From positions 1 to 30,035 of the forward strand of contig JAYTXY010000034.1 of the NCBI GenBank assembly GCA_043742705.1: a stretch of DNA of 30,035 bases. The letters are read 5' to 3'. Under the pieces are notes generated by a model that ran no database searches, was not told the origin of the DNA, and was given only the letters and a program-made list of their open reading frames with translations. The position numbers were made by a program, and so were the translations under genes. This document shows positions 1 to 8,557 of the stretch, piece after piece. The stretch's first letter is position 1; each line of letters begins with the position of its first letter. Source of the DNA: JAPLDA01 sp043742705 (GTDB taxonomy: Bacteria; Bacteroidota; Bacteroidia; AKYH767-A; 2013-40CM-41-45).

Positions 1-84
1 TAATTTGATACCATGGTTGGAATTTACACCAACGTCCGACTATTGTAGGTGAATTAATTATTTTCAAACATAAAGAATTGGAAC

Positions 85-948
85 CTAAGAGTCAATCAGT
101 GAAAGAAGATATTTTCCATAGCCACTCTTTATCAACGGCTTAGCAATTTCTTCCAATTGAGTCTTGTTGATGTACTTCATCCTGTAGGCGATTTCTTCGA
201 TGCAACCGATCTTCAATCCTTGCCTTTCTTCGATGACATGAACAAATTGTGCAGCTTGCATCAGCGATGCAAATGTTCCCGTGTCGAGCCATGCAGTTCC
301 GCGATCCAGAATTCCGACTTTTAATTTTCCCATCTCGAGGTACACTTTATTTACGTCCGTGATCTCGTATTCTCCGCGCGCACTTGGCTTTAATTTTTTT
401 GCAATCTCCACCACGGAGTTGTCATAAAAATACAAACCGGGAACAGCGTAATTGGATTTCGGCTTCACTGGCTTTTCTTCAATGGAAATTGCTTTGTTGT
501 GCTGATCGAATTCAACCACTCCGTATCGCTCCGGATCAGAAACATGATACGCAAACACAACACCTCCTTCGGGTTCTTTGTTTTCCTGCAACAGTCGTCC
601 GAGTCCGGCTCCGTAAAAAATATTATCGCCCAACACCAGCGCTACTTTTTCTTTCCCGATAAATTTTTCTCCGATCACAAACGCTTGTGCAAGTCCGTTT
701 GGAAGAACCTGTTCTTCGTAACTGAATTTGCAGCCGATAGCACTTCCGTCTCCAAACAGTTTTTTAAAACTTGGAAGATCGTGTGGCGTGGAGATAATGA
801 GAATCTCATTGATACCTGCCATCATTAGCACGGATAACGGATAATAAATCATCGGCTTGTCGTACACAGGCATCAATTGCTTGCTCATCGCCAATGTAAG
901 CGGATGCAATCGCGTTCCGGATCCTCCGGCTAAAATAATTCCTTTCAT
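85..948 (-). CDS. rmlA: Glucose-1-phosphate thymidylyltransferase
   Basis: This enzyme makes dTDP-glucose from glucose-1-phosphate and dTTP, the first step of dTDP-L-rhamnose and related deoxysugar synthesis in the cytoplasm. The 287-residue product is the usual length for the family. The N-terminus carries the nucleotide-binding signature GIILAGGSGTRLHPLT (residues 3-18), followed by SKQLMPVYDKPMIYYPLS. A VLGDNIFYG segment holds the metal-binding Asp near residue 108, IEEKPVKPKSNYAV follows near residue 157, and the end has the RmlA-type RGTAWLDTGT motif. The ATG start gives a canonical first beta strand. No other rml genes are visible; they may lie to the left of the window, or the gene may be separate. 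It is followed by 84 bp without a recognisable gene. The homologous RffH (same reaction) cannot be separated from RmlA by sequence alone. Confidence 0.96.
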   Translation of the reverse strand: MKGIILAGGSGTRLHPLTLAMSKQLMPVYDKPMIYYPLSVLMMAGINEILIISTPHDLPSFKKLFGDGSAIGCKFSYEEQVLPNGLAQAFVIGEKFIGKEKVALVLGDNIFYGAGLGRLLQENKEPEGGVVFAYHVSDPERYGVVEFDQHNKAISIEEKPVKPKSNYAVPGLYFYDNSVVEIAKKLKPSARGEYEITDVNKVYLEMGKLKVGILDRGTAWLDTGTFASLMQAAQFVHVIEERQGLKIGCIEEIAYRMKYINKTQLEEIAKPLIKSGYGKYLLSLIDS

Positions 949-1078
949 GTTACAGGATTAAATAGATTAAAGATGATTACACAGATTATTAGTTTGATTA
1001 GAACGACATGGTAACTTTATTGAAGATTGTAGATTGAAAATTGAATATTAAAATAATGGTTTTCATAATATTCAATTT
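949..1078. repeat. Intergenic AT-rich repeat with 15-bp inverted arms
   Basis: This is the spacer between the exporter gene and rmlA. The arms GAAAATTGAATATTA (1036-1050) and TAATATTCAATTTTC (1066-1080) are perfect reverse complements separated by 15 nt, so the transcript can form a strong hairpin. The left side is heptad-periodic (ATTGAAG, ATTGTAG, ATTGAAA, ATTGAAT from about 1018). On the right TTCAATTTTCATTC occurs twice in tandem (1071-1084 and 1085-1098) and runs into the exporter coding region. Around 963-1006 the motif GATTA recurs five times. A hairpin here could end exporter transcription; that role is inferred. Confidence 0.7.
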
Positions 1079-3475
1079 TCATTCTTCAATTTTCATTCTT
1101 TTTATTTCGAGTTCACTTAATTCCACATCCTCGTCTTCATCATACATTTGAATGAGTGGTTCACTGAGGAAGGCTCGTGTAATGATTCTTCGTTCGAGCG
1201 ACAATAAAAGTGTCGGAAGAAAAATCAGGTTTGAACACATGGCGATTAACAACGTCACCGAGATCAATAATCCCAACGCAGATGTTCCCCCGAAACTTGA
1301 GGCTGTAAAGATGAAAAATCCGCTGAACAAAATCACAGCCGTGTAAATCATGCTGACTCCTGTTTCGCTGATTGTTTTTGAAACGGTTTTCGAAATGCTT
1401 CCCCCGTGATGCCTCAATTCCTGCCGGTACTTGGTGAGGAAATACATCGTTCCGTCAGAAGCAATACCAAATGCAATGCTGAAGATAAGAATAGTAGATG
1501 GTTTCAACGGAATACCGAAAAAGCCCATCATTGCAGCTGTGATCAATAGCGGAACAAGACTTGGAATGAGTGAGATTACAATCATCCTTACCGACATAAA
1601 CAACAGGAACATCACGACTCCAATCATCAGGATCGCCAACGCCACACTTTCTTTCAGGTTGAGCAACAAATAATCGTTGTTCTTCAGAAAGATGATGGAA
1701 TTTCCCGTCATGCTGACGTTATATATTTTTGGATCAAAGATAGAATCTACTCTCGGTTTAATTTCAGCAAGTAATTTTTTCATGTTGATCGATCCGATGT
1801 CAGCAACCTGGAAACTCACGCGTGTAAACTGTTTGGTGCTGTCGATGATTGATCGGAACATCTTTTGATTTTCACGTGCTGTTGTTGCATATCCGGAAAG
1901 TCTCGCCATTTCTTCCACGTTCGGAATCACATAATACTTCCGATCGTTGTCATTCAATCCCTGGTAAGAAAATTTAATTCCTTCGACAACCGAAACGGGT
2001 TTTGAAAATTCTTTGTACCCTGCAATTACTTTTTGAAGACGGTTGATTTTATAGAGCGTTGGCAATGCCAGTGCTCCCCGCTGCTTTTTAGTATCGATGG
2101 CAATCTCAAACGGCAGCACTCCGTGAAAATTTTCTTCAAAGAATTTTAAGTCGATATAGATGACATCTTTTTTCGGAAGATCATCCACCACATAACCGAC
2201 CGTGGTGATTTTACTCATGCCATACAAACTCACTGCCATCACAAGCGCAACGAATAAATAAATTCCCGGGCGATAATGATGAACCCAGTAATCCACTTTG
2301 CTCAATATTTTGGTGACGAACTTACTGTCGAGATGTTGAACCTGTTTGCTGGATGGTGCAGGAAGAAAACTGAAGATGATGGGAATGAAGATCAGTGAGA
2401 TCAAATACGTCAACATGACGTTGAGCGCGGCAATCAAGCCAAACTCCTTAAGAACTTCGCTACGTGTAAAATAGAAAACCAAAAATCCGATGGAAGTAGT
2501 TACGTTCGCAAAAAAAGTGGTGACTCCGATTTTCTGAATGCTTCGTGCCAGCGCTTTTACTTTGTTTCCATGCTTGTTAAATTCCTGCTGATACTTGTTG
2601 AGCAGCAAAATGCAATTCGGAATTCCGATGACAATGATCAACGGTGGAATTAAACTTGTTAGAATAGTGATTTTGAATCCGAATAAATCCAGCGTACCGA
2701 ACAACCATGTCACACCGAGAAGAACAACGACCATCGGGAAAACGACAGCATAAAAAGAACGAAAGAATACAAATAAAATAAGCGTGGTGATGATCAACGC
2801 CAGCGCTACAAAGAGTTTCATCTCAGCAAGAATCTTTTGAGAAACAGCTGTCCGTATGTATGGCAATCCGGAATAATGAAGTGCCAGATTATGTTTTGCA
2901 GCAAACTGATCGCCCAGTTTTTTCACCTGTTCAACCGTTTCAATGCGACTCTTCGTGTTGAGTTTTTTCTGATCGAGCGTAATCGCCATCAGTGTAACGT
3001 TCGTTTTCTTGTTGAACAGTAGTCCTTCATAAAAGGGAAGTTTTTCAAACTGTTCTTTTATACGATCAACTTCTTCCTGGCTTTTTGGCTGTTGCGTAAA
3101 CAACGGCTTGAACTCAAGTCGTTGCAAACTATCATTCCGTTCGAGGTGAAAGCAACGCGCCACAGAAACCACTTCCTGGATTCCTTCAATTTTTTTCATT
3201 GAATCGGTGAGTAAGTGCCAGTCGTTGAAAATATTCAGCTTGAAAATATCAGGACTTTGAAAGCCAATCACCATTACAGTTCCATCCTCTCCGAACCGTT
3301 CTTTAAATTTCAGGTATTCGCTGTAAGAAGAATCGGAAGCGGGAAGAATCTTGGCGGCTTCATAACTCAGCTTCACGAAAGAAGCCCTGTACGCCATAAA
3401 GACTGTAATCACCAGCAGTGTGATGAGTAAAGCCAGTCTCTGTCTTAAAATAATCCTTGCAATGGTTTCAAGCAT
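1079..3475 (-). CDS. RND superfamily (MMPL/patched-like) exporter
   Basis: Predicted inner-membrane transporter of the RND superfamily, MMPL branch, which typically exports lipids, hopanoids or other hydrophobic compounds using the proton gradient. The 798 residues show two repeats: a transmembrane helix (about 12-30), a periplasmic domain (about 31-215), a helix bundle (about 216-380), then a second helix (about 405-422), second periplasmic domain (about 423-605) and second bundle (about 610-775). The second bundle has the family motif GIASDGTMYFLTKYRQE with the conserved Asp expected in proton relay. The matching place in the first bundle reads GIPNCILLLNKYQQE and lacks an acidic residue. 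The charged C-terminal tail ends in residues encoded by a tandem 14-bp repeat that also supplies the TGA stop. No membrane fusion protein or TolC gene is adjacent, which fits an MMPL-type rather than tripartite drug pump. Substrate unknown. Confidence 0.88.
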   Translation of the reverse strand: MLETIARIILRQRLALLITLLVITVFMAYRASFVKLSYEAAKILPASDSSYSEYLKFKERFGEDGTVMVIGFQSPDIFKLNIFNDWHLLTDSMKKIEGIQEVVSVARCFHLERNDSLQRLEFKPLFTQQPKSQEEVDRIKEQFEKLPFYEGLLFNKKTNVTLMAITLDQKKLNTKSRIETVEQVKKLGDQFAAKHNLALHYSGLPYIRTAVSQKILAEMKLFVALALIITTLILFVFFRSFYAVVFPMVVVLLGVTWLFGTLDLFGFKITILTSLIPPLIIVIGIPNCILLLNKYQQEFNKHGNKVKALARSIQKIGVTTFFANVTTSIGFLVFYFTRSEVLKEFGLIAALNVMLTYLISLIFIPIIFSFLPAPSSKQVQHLDSKFVTKILSKVDYWVHHYRPGIYLFVALVMAVSLYGMSKITTVGYVVDDLPKKDVIYIDLKFFEENFHGVLPFEIAIDTKKQRGALALPTLYKINRLQKVIAGYKEFSKPVSVVEGIKFSYQGLNDNDRKYYVIPNVEEMARLSGYATTARENQKMFRSIIDSTKQFTRVSFQVADIGSINMKKLLAEIKPRVDSIFDPKIYNVSMTGNSIIFLKNNDYLLLNLKESVALAILMIGVVMFLLFMSVRMIVISLIPSLVPLLITAAMMGFFGIPLKPSTILIFSIAFGIASDGTMYFLTKYRQELRHHGGSISKTVSKTISETGVSMIYTAVILFSGFFIFTASSFGGTSALGLLISVTLLIAMCSNLIFLPTLLLSLERRIITRAFLSEPLIQMYDEDEDVELSELEIKRMKIEE

Positions 3476-3509
3476 GAAAAAAAATCTTGCGTAAATCTAC
3501 TAATTACTA

Positions 3510-3663
3510 CTACTAATTACGAATCCGTACGAATATACGAATTACGAATAGTGATTGTGACTATCTACGAATTACTTGCCTAACGCGACAGCGGGCAGGC
3601 GAATTTATGCTGATATACGAATCAATGTGTATTCGTAAATTCGTACAGATTCGTAATTAGTAG
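3510..3663. repeat. Palindromic element with 33-bp inverted arms (TACGAAT family)
   Basis: The arms at 3510-3542 and 3631-3663 are inverted copies of each other with two mismatches over 33 bp. Each is built of TACGAAT heptamers and begins CTACTAATTACGAAT. The 88-bp interior holds further TACGAAT units (about 3540-3573) and a GC-rich block around TTGCCTAACGCGACAGCGGG (from 3576). The element lies between the divergently transcribed exporter and MORN genes. It has no coding potential. MITE-like by architecture, but no target-site duplication was identified. Confidence 0.75.
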
Positions 3664-3704
3664 ACGGGAGATTTTCATTACTTTGCATACCTCAAAACAA
3701 AAAA

Positions 3705-5081
3705 TTGAAATCGAAATTCTTACATACGCTCACCGGGGCATTTGTGCTTTGTCTTTTGACGTTCTGTTCATATTCGCAGACTGACAGCGTGAAAGTTTCC
3801 GCGAACAAGGTCGGATGCGTTTCCGGTGATTGTAACAACGGCAACGGTGTGTATCGTTCCGGAAACGGAAGCCTGTACATGGGAAATTTCCTGAACGGAA
3901 AACCGCATGGAAAGGGGAAGATGAATTTCAAAGACGGCAACGTGTACGAAGGAGATTATGTGAATAGTAAAATGGAAGGCAACGGAGCCTTCACATTCAA
4001 AGATGGCACTACATATACCGGTCCATTTGTTGGCGGGAAGATGGAAGGCAAAGGAGTCATGTTGTATTCAAGTGGCAACCGCTACGAAGGAATATTTTCG
4101 AATAACATGGAGAACGGGCAGGGAATTTTTTGGTACAACGACAGCAGCCGCTACGAAGGAAGTTTCGTAAACAACAGAACTGATGGAACCGGCACACTTT
4201 ATTATGCCAACGGTGACAAATATGCCGGAGCTTTTTCAAAAAGCAAACTAACAGGATTGGGGATTTATTATTACCACGATGGAAACAGATACGAAGGATA
4301 TTTAATAAATGGATTCTTCACCGGCAAAGGAGCTTTTTACCTGAATGATGGAAGTCATTACGAAGGCGATTTTTCAGATGACAAATTCAGCGGTGACGGA
4401 ATTTTTTATTACGCGAATGGAGATGTGTATGCCGGATCTTTCTCAGAAGGTTCTTACAACGGATGCGGAAGCTATTATTATTCTACCGGTGATTTTTACA
4501 CGGGTGATTATCTCAACAATCAATTTCACGGCATCGGTGTTTTTACAACATCAGAAGGAGACGCTACGCAATATCATTATGACCACGGAAATATTACGAG
4601 CGAAGGCCGACAGGTTGTTACATTGCCATTGTCACGGGAGGAAAAAATTACTGAATTTAAAAATGTACCGAACGGAAAATCACCTGAGACTGAGGCCGCA
4701 AAGAGAGAAGAAAAAAAAAACGTAGTTCCTTCGAACAATACAAAGAATGTTGATGCGCCTGCAGCCACAGTGGCTCCGACAACAAAACCGGATACAAAGT
4801 CAGTTGAGAAACCAACGGAGACAGCAACTTCAAAACAAGGAACAAAGAACGGTGAACTTCTTGCATCTTCAGGAAACAAAGCAGGAATGACTTGTCCTGC
4901 ATGCAACGGCAAAGGAAAAATTACGCAATCTGAAATCCGGAAAAATAAAATGGTGACGAAAGATATCAGCAACGGAATGGGTCCACGGAATTTTGTAACC
5001 TACACCGTAAATGAAATTGTTCGTCCGGCCGGATCAGTTACCTGCGGACGTTGTGGCGGATCAGGGAAAGTGAATGAGTGA
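3705..5081 (+). CDS. Secreted MORN-repeat protein with C-terminal CxxCxGxG zinc-binding motifs
   Basis: An N-terminal signal peptide (hydrophobic core about residues 9-20, ending CSYSQ) points to export. Ten MORN repeats of 23 residues follow (about 46-285), each of the form DGxxYEGxFxxxKxxGxGxxxY. MORN repeats form an elongated beta meander that binds lipids or partners in other systems; the partner here is unknown. A Thr/Pro/Lys-rich linker (about 310-385) leads to two DnaJ-type motifs, CPACNGKG (Cys397, Cys400) and CGRCGGSG (Cys447, Cys450), which could hold one zinc ion. The start is TTG at 3705: it gives a complete signal peptide and no in-frame ATG lies near. A weak -7-like box TTACTTTG (3678-3685) is 19 bp upstream. 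It precedes the sensor kinase genes on the same strand, but a palindrome and a likely promoter separate them. Confidence 0.85.
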   Translation: MKSKFLHTLTGAFVLCLLTFCSYSQTDSVKVSANKVGCVSGDCNNGNGVYRSGNGSLYMGNFLNGKPHGKGKMNFKDGNVYEGDYVNSKMEGNGAFTFKDGTTYTGPFVGGKMEGKGVMLYSSGNRYEGIFSNNMENGQGIFWYNDSSRYEGSFVNNRTDGTGTLYYANGDKYAGAFSKSKLTGLGIYYYHDGNRYEGYLINGFFTGKGAFYLNDGSHYEGDFSDDKFSGDGIFYYANGDVYAGSFSEGSYNGCGSYYYSTGDFYTGDYLNNQFHGIGVFTTSEGDATQYHYDHGNITSEGRQVVTLPLSREEKITEFKNVPNGKSPETEAAKREEKKNVVPSNNTKNVDAPAATVAPTTKPDTKSVEKPTETATSKQGTKNGELLASSGNKAGMTCPACNGKGKITQSEIRKNKMVTKDISNGMGPRNFVTYTVNEIVRPAGSVTCGRCGGSGKVNE

Positions 5082-5085
5082 AGAA

Positions 5086-5119
5086 GTCCACGGACAACTG
5101 TCGACAGTGGACTGTGGAC
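5086..5119. repeat. 34-bp imperfect palindrome after the MORN gene, possible terminator
   Basis: Five bases after the MORN stop codon there is a palindrome centred between 5102 and 5103. Its core CTGTCGACAG and its ends GTCCAC/GTGGAC are perfectly symmetric. It can also be read as five heptamers beginning with G (GTCCACG, GACAACT, GTCGACA, GTGGACT, GTGGACG). A stable hairpin would form in RNA, but no clear T-run follows, so intrinsic termination is a guess. Confidence 0.6.
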
Positions 5120-5132
5120 GCCATTTACATTC

Positions 5133-5163
5133 TTTGAGTTTCATTAAATAAATTGTACTCTTG
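5133..5163 (+). promoter_or_regulatory. Candidate Bacteroidota-type promoter for the sensor kinase pair
   Basis: TTTG (5133-5136) and TACTCTTG (5156-5163) are separated by 19 bp. This resembles the Bacteroidota consensus TTTG-N19-21-TAnnTTTG with one mismatch in the -7 box. The box lies about 35 bp upstream of the first kinase start. A GGAG purine stretch (5184-5187) sits 10 nt before that ATG. Confidence 0.5.
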
Positions 5164-5197
5164 AAGTGATCTTAAATTAAAACGGAGTAATGACTGC

Positions 5198-8100
5198 ATG
5201 AGAAAAATAATTTTCTCTTTTGTTTTAATACTGCTTACCTGTTTTCGCTTGTCAGCGCAAACCAAGTTGTCAGCCAATCTTCGTTTCGGAAGAATTGGTG
5301 TTGACAAAGGTTTGTCGCATGCTACTGTCTATTGCAGTTTCCAGGACAGCCAGGGCTTTATGTGGTTTGGCACTGAAGACGGACTGAACAAATACGATGG
5401 CTATTCTTTTGAAGTCTACAAATCAGATCCTGCTGATGCGCGGACGATTTCCAACAACATTATCCGTTGCATTTTTGAAGACAGCAAACAAACTCTGTGG
5501 ATCGGAACTGACAACGGATTAAACATTTACAACCGAAGCAACGGAAGTTTTTCTCATTTCCAAAATAGTACATCTGATCCGACATCGCTCAGCAACAACA
5601 TCATCTCATCCATTGCCGAGGACAAAAGCGGAATCATCTGGATCGGGACGAGTGGCGGCTTGAATACTTTTGATCCGGCTTCGCAAAAATTTTCCGTCTA
5701 TAAAAACAATCCTTCTGAGATTTCTTCCATCAGCAGTAACGTAATAACTTCGTTAACGATTGATCAGGGAGTGTTATGGATAGGAACTGCAGGCGCAGGA
5801 TTGAATGCATTTGATCTCGTTACAAAAAAGAGCCGACATTTTGTTTCTGACAACAAAGACCCACAATCACTGAGTGAAAATGAAATTACATCGCTGATGA
5901 AAGATCGCTCCGGCACGTTGTGGATCGGAACGTTGAACAGCGGATTGAATGCAATGAACACGACCTCGGGAAAGTTTACGCATTACACAAGTGAAGCCGA
6001 CGGACTCAGCCAGAACAGTGTCTTCTCTGTATCCCAGGACAAAACGGGAGTGTTGTGGATTGCAACCATGGGTGGCGGACTCGATGTTTATGATCCGATC
6101 ACAAAAAAATTCCAGACTTTTAAATACGACCGTCAAAACATCGAATCACTTTCTTCAAATAAAGTGTGGAGCGTTTTCGAGGATAATGCACAAACCATCT
6201 GGATCAGCACTTCAGGTGGTGTGAGTTACTTCAACCGCACAATTTCAAAGTTCACCACCTACCAGGCAAGCAGCGGTACCGAGGGCGAAGCAAACAACAG
6301 CGTGTTCAGTGTATACGAAGATGTAAATGGTTACGTGTGGACAGCGATTCTCGGTGGCGGATTAAATGTTTTCAGCAGGAGTGATGGGAAATTCATCAAT
6401 GAAAAATTTCCTTTCCTGAGTAATCCGCTTCTTCGCTTCAGCAATATCTTTTCGATTTACGAAGACCTTGACGGAACCTTGTTACTCGGAACAACAGATG
6501 GTTTGATTTTGTTGGAACGTTCTACCGGGAAAACGACTGTCTACAAAAACAATCCGAGCGATGCGACTTCCATCAGCAACAATTACGTGCGTACGATTAC
6601 ACAGGATCGCTCCGGAAGAATCTGGATCGGAACACATGGCGGAGGGTTGAATCAATTTGATAAAAAAAACGGAACGTTTACATCTTACAAAAACAATCCT
6701 GCTGATCCGACTTCACTCAACAACAACGTGGTGACGGATCTGTACGAAGAAGACAAAGATGGTGTGTTGTGGGTTGGAACCTACGGTGGCGGATTGAATG
6801 CTTTCGACCGTAAAACAAAAAAATTTTCTGCTTACAAAACTGATCCGGATAATTTAAAATCAATCAGCAGCAACTTTATTCACAGCCTTCATCATGATGC
6901 TGATGGAAATCTATGGATCGGAACGTATGGCGGAGGGTTGAATGTCATGGACAAATCAACGTCTGTGTTTACGCACTACACGGAACGCGAAGGGTTGCCG
7001 AACAACATTGTGAACGGAATCCTGACTGACATCCACGGATTCCTGTGGATCAGTACAAACAATGGAATCTGTAAACTGAAACCGTCCACGGAGAAAAAGA
7101 ATTCGTTGCTCAACTTCAGCCGTTCATATAATGTCGTGGATGGTTTGCAAAACAAATTCAACCAGAATGCATGCTTCATCGGCAAAAACGGATGGCTGTA
7201 TTTTGGTGGAAGCAACGGCTTGAATGCTTTTCATCCCGACAGCATTCACGACAATACGATCATTCCACCGCTTGCGATCACACGGTTTTATCTTTTTGAA
7301 AAGCCGACACGCATGGATACGCTCATTACAAGCAAGCGAACCATCGATTTAAAATACAATCAGAATTTTTTTACGTTTGAATTCTCCGCGCTCAATTTTA
7401 TTTTTCCTGACAAGAACCGTTACTCCTATAAAATGGATGGACTTGCAGGAGTTGAAAACTGGATTTACATCGGGGGACGTAGAACCATTCCATTCACCAA
7501 CATCGATCCCGGAACATACACGCTTCATGTCAAAGCCTGCAACAACGATGGTTTCTGGAATGAAGAAGGTATTGCTATCGTGATTACCATTAAACCTCCT
7601 TTCTGGAAAACATGGTGGTTTATGATTTTAAGTGCAGCTGCTATTTCACTTATTATTTTCACGTACATCCGTATACGTACAAATGCACTGGTAAAACAAA
7701 ACATTGTTCTCGAAGACAAGGTGAATTTGCGAACGCATGAGTTGAGTGAAAAAAATATTGAGTTAACGGAAACGATGGACAACCTTCGCTCCACGCAGGA
7801 TCAACTTGTGCAATCGGAGAAGATGGCATCGCTTGGTCAACTCACTGCCGGCATTGCCCATGAAATTCAGAATCCGCTCAACTTCGTCAATAACTTTTCA
7901 GAATTATCGGTTGATCTTTTAACGGAACTGGAAACTGTTCCTGATGAAGAAGAGAAAAAATTTATCGTGAATGATCTCAAACAAAATCTTTCCAAGATTG
8001 TTCATCATGGCAAACGCGCTGACAGCATTGTAAAAGGAATGTTGCTGCACAGCCGAACCGGCGCTGTGGAAAAACAAGCAACAGACATCAACAAGCTCGT

Positions 8101-8557
8101 AGAAGAATTTCTCGCACTCGCGTATCACGGCATGCGCGCGAAGGACGCTTCATTCAACAGTGAGATGGAAAAATCCTTGGCTCCGGGGCTGCCTGCTATC
8201 AACATTCTTCCGCAGGATATCAGCCGTGTGTTGCTGAACATTTTCAACAATGCTTTTTATGCAGTGGATGAAAAGAAAAAATCGAGTGCTAAAGATTACA
8301 AACCAACAGTAAAAATCACGACCAAAAAAGAAAGCAATAAAATCGTGATCAGCATCCGTGATAACGGAAACGGAATTCCAGCTGAGATCAAAGACAAAAT
8401 ATTCAATCCTTTTTTTACCACGAAGCCAACAGGCATGGGAACGGGATTAGGTTTGTCGATTAGCTATGACATCATCGCCAAGGGACACCAGGGTGAATTA
8501 AAAGTAGACAGTCAAAAAGACGAGTTTACAGAATTCGTAATCATACTTCCAATTTGA
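5198..8557 (+). CDS. Two-component sensor histidine kinase with double Reg_prop propeller and Y_Y_Y domain
   Basis: A membrane sensor kinase of 1119 residues. It has a signal peptide (MRKIIFSFVLILLTCFRLSAQ in outline), then about 14 Reg_prop repeats of the W-I-G-T-x-G-G-L-N type (about 25-690), enough for two seven-bladed periplasmic propellers. A Y_Y_Y Ig-like domain (about 715-795), one transmembrane helix (about 806-826), a short coiled coil, HisKA with phosphoacceptor His888 in GIAHEIQNPLNF, and HATPase_c follow. The ATPase boxes are visible: N in NIFNNAFYAV, G1 in DNGNGIP, F in NPFFTTKP and G2 in GTGLGLS. Propeller sensors in gut Bacteroides often sense glycan pieces and end in receiver plus AraC domains; this one stops after the kinase, so its response regulator must be elsewhere. 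Its TGA stop overlaps the next gene's start. The kinase half is about 80% identical to that of the next gene. Confidence 0.93.
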   Translation: MRKIIFSFVLILLTCFRLSAQTKLSANLRFGRIGVDKGLSHATVYCSFQDSQGFMWFGTEDGLNKYDGYSFEVYKSDPADARTISNNIIRCIFEDSKQTLWIGTDNGLNIYNRSNGSFSHFQNSTSDPTSLSNNIISSIAEDKSGIIWIGTSGGLNTFDPASQKFSVYKNNPSEISSISSNVITSLTIDQGVLWIGTAGAGLNAFDLVTKKSRHFVSDNKDPQSLSENEITSLMKDRSGTLWIGTLNSGLNAMNTTSGKFTHYTSEADGLSQNSVFSVSQDKTGVLWIATMGGGLDVYDPITKKFQTFKYDRQNIESLSSNKVWSVFEDNAQTIWISTSGGVSYFNRTISKFTTYQASSGTEGEANNSVFSVYEDVNGYVWTAILGGGLNVFSRSDGKFINEKFPFLSNPLLRFSNIFSIYEDLDGTLLLGTTDGLILLERSTGKTTVYKNNPSDATSISNNYVRTITQDRSGRIWIGTHGGGLNQFDKKNGTFTSYKNNPADPTSLNNNVVTDLYEEDKDGVLWVGTYGGGLNAFDRKTKKFSAYKTDPDNLKSISSNFIHSLHHDADGNLWIGTYGGGLNVMDKSTSVFTHYTEREGLPNNIVNGILTDIHGFLWISTNNGICKLKPSTEKKNSLLNFSRSYNVVDGLQNKFNQNACFIGKNGWLYFGGSNGLNAFHPDSIHDNTIIPPLAITRFYLFEKPTRMDTLITSKRTIDLKYNQNFFTFEFSALNFIFPDKNRYSYKMDGLAGVENWIYIGGRRTIPFTNIDPGTYTLHVKACNNDGFWNEEGIAIVITIKPPFWKTWWFMILSAAAISLIIFTYIRIRTNALVKQNIVLEDKVNLRTHELSEKNIELTETMDNLRSTQDQLVQSEKMASLGQLTAGIAHEIQNPLNFVNNFSELSVDLLTELETVPDEEEKKFIVNDLKQNLSKIVHHGKRADSIVKGMLLHSRTGAVEKQATDINKLVEEFLALAYHGMRAKDASFNSEMEKSLAPGLPAINILPQDISRVLLNIFNNAFYAVDEKKKSSAKDYKPTVKITTKKESNKIVISIRDNGNGIPAEIKDKIFNPFFTTKPTGMGTGLGLSISYDIIAKGHQGELKVDSQKDEFTEFVIILPI

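Noticed and set aside
1..84. Possible end of a plus-strand gene (open frame ending at a TGA at 50-52) or other remnant left of rmlA
   Set aside because: Only about 16 codons are visible and they match nothing I recognise; the minus strand gives no convincing start either.
384..828. Plus-strand open frames inside rmlA
   Set aside because: They lie opposite a fully supported rmlA and encode low-complexity, family-less peptides; treated as shadows.
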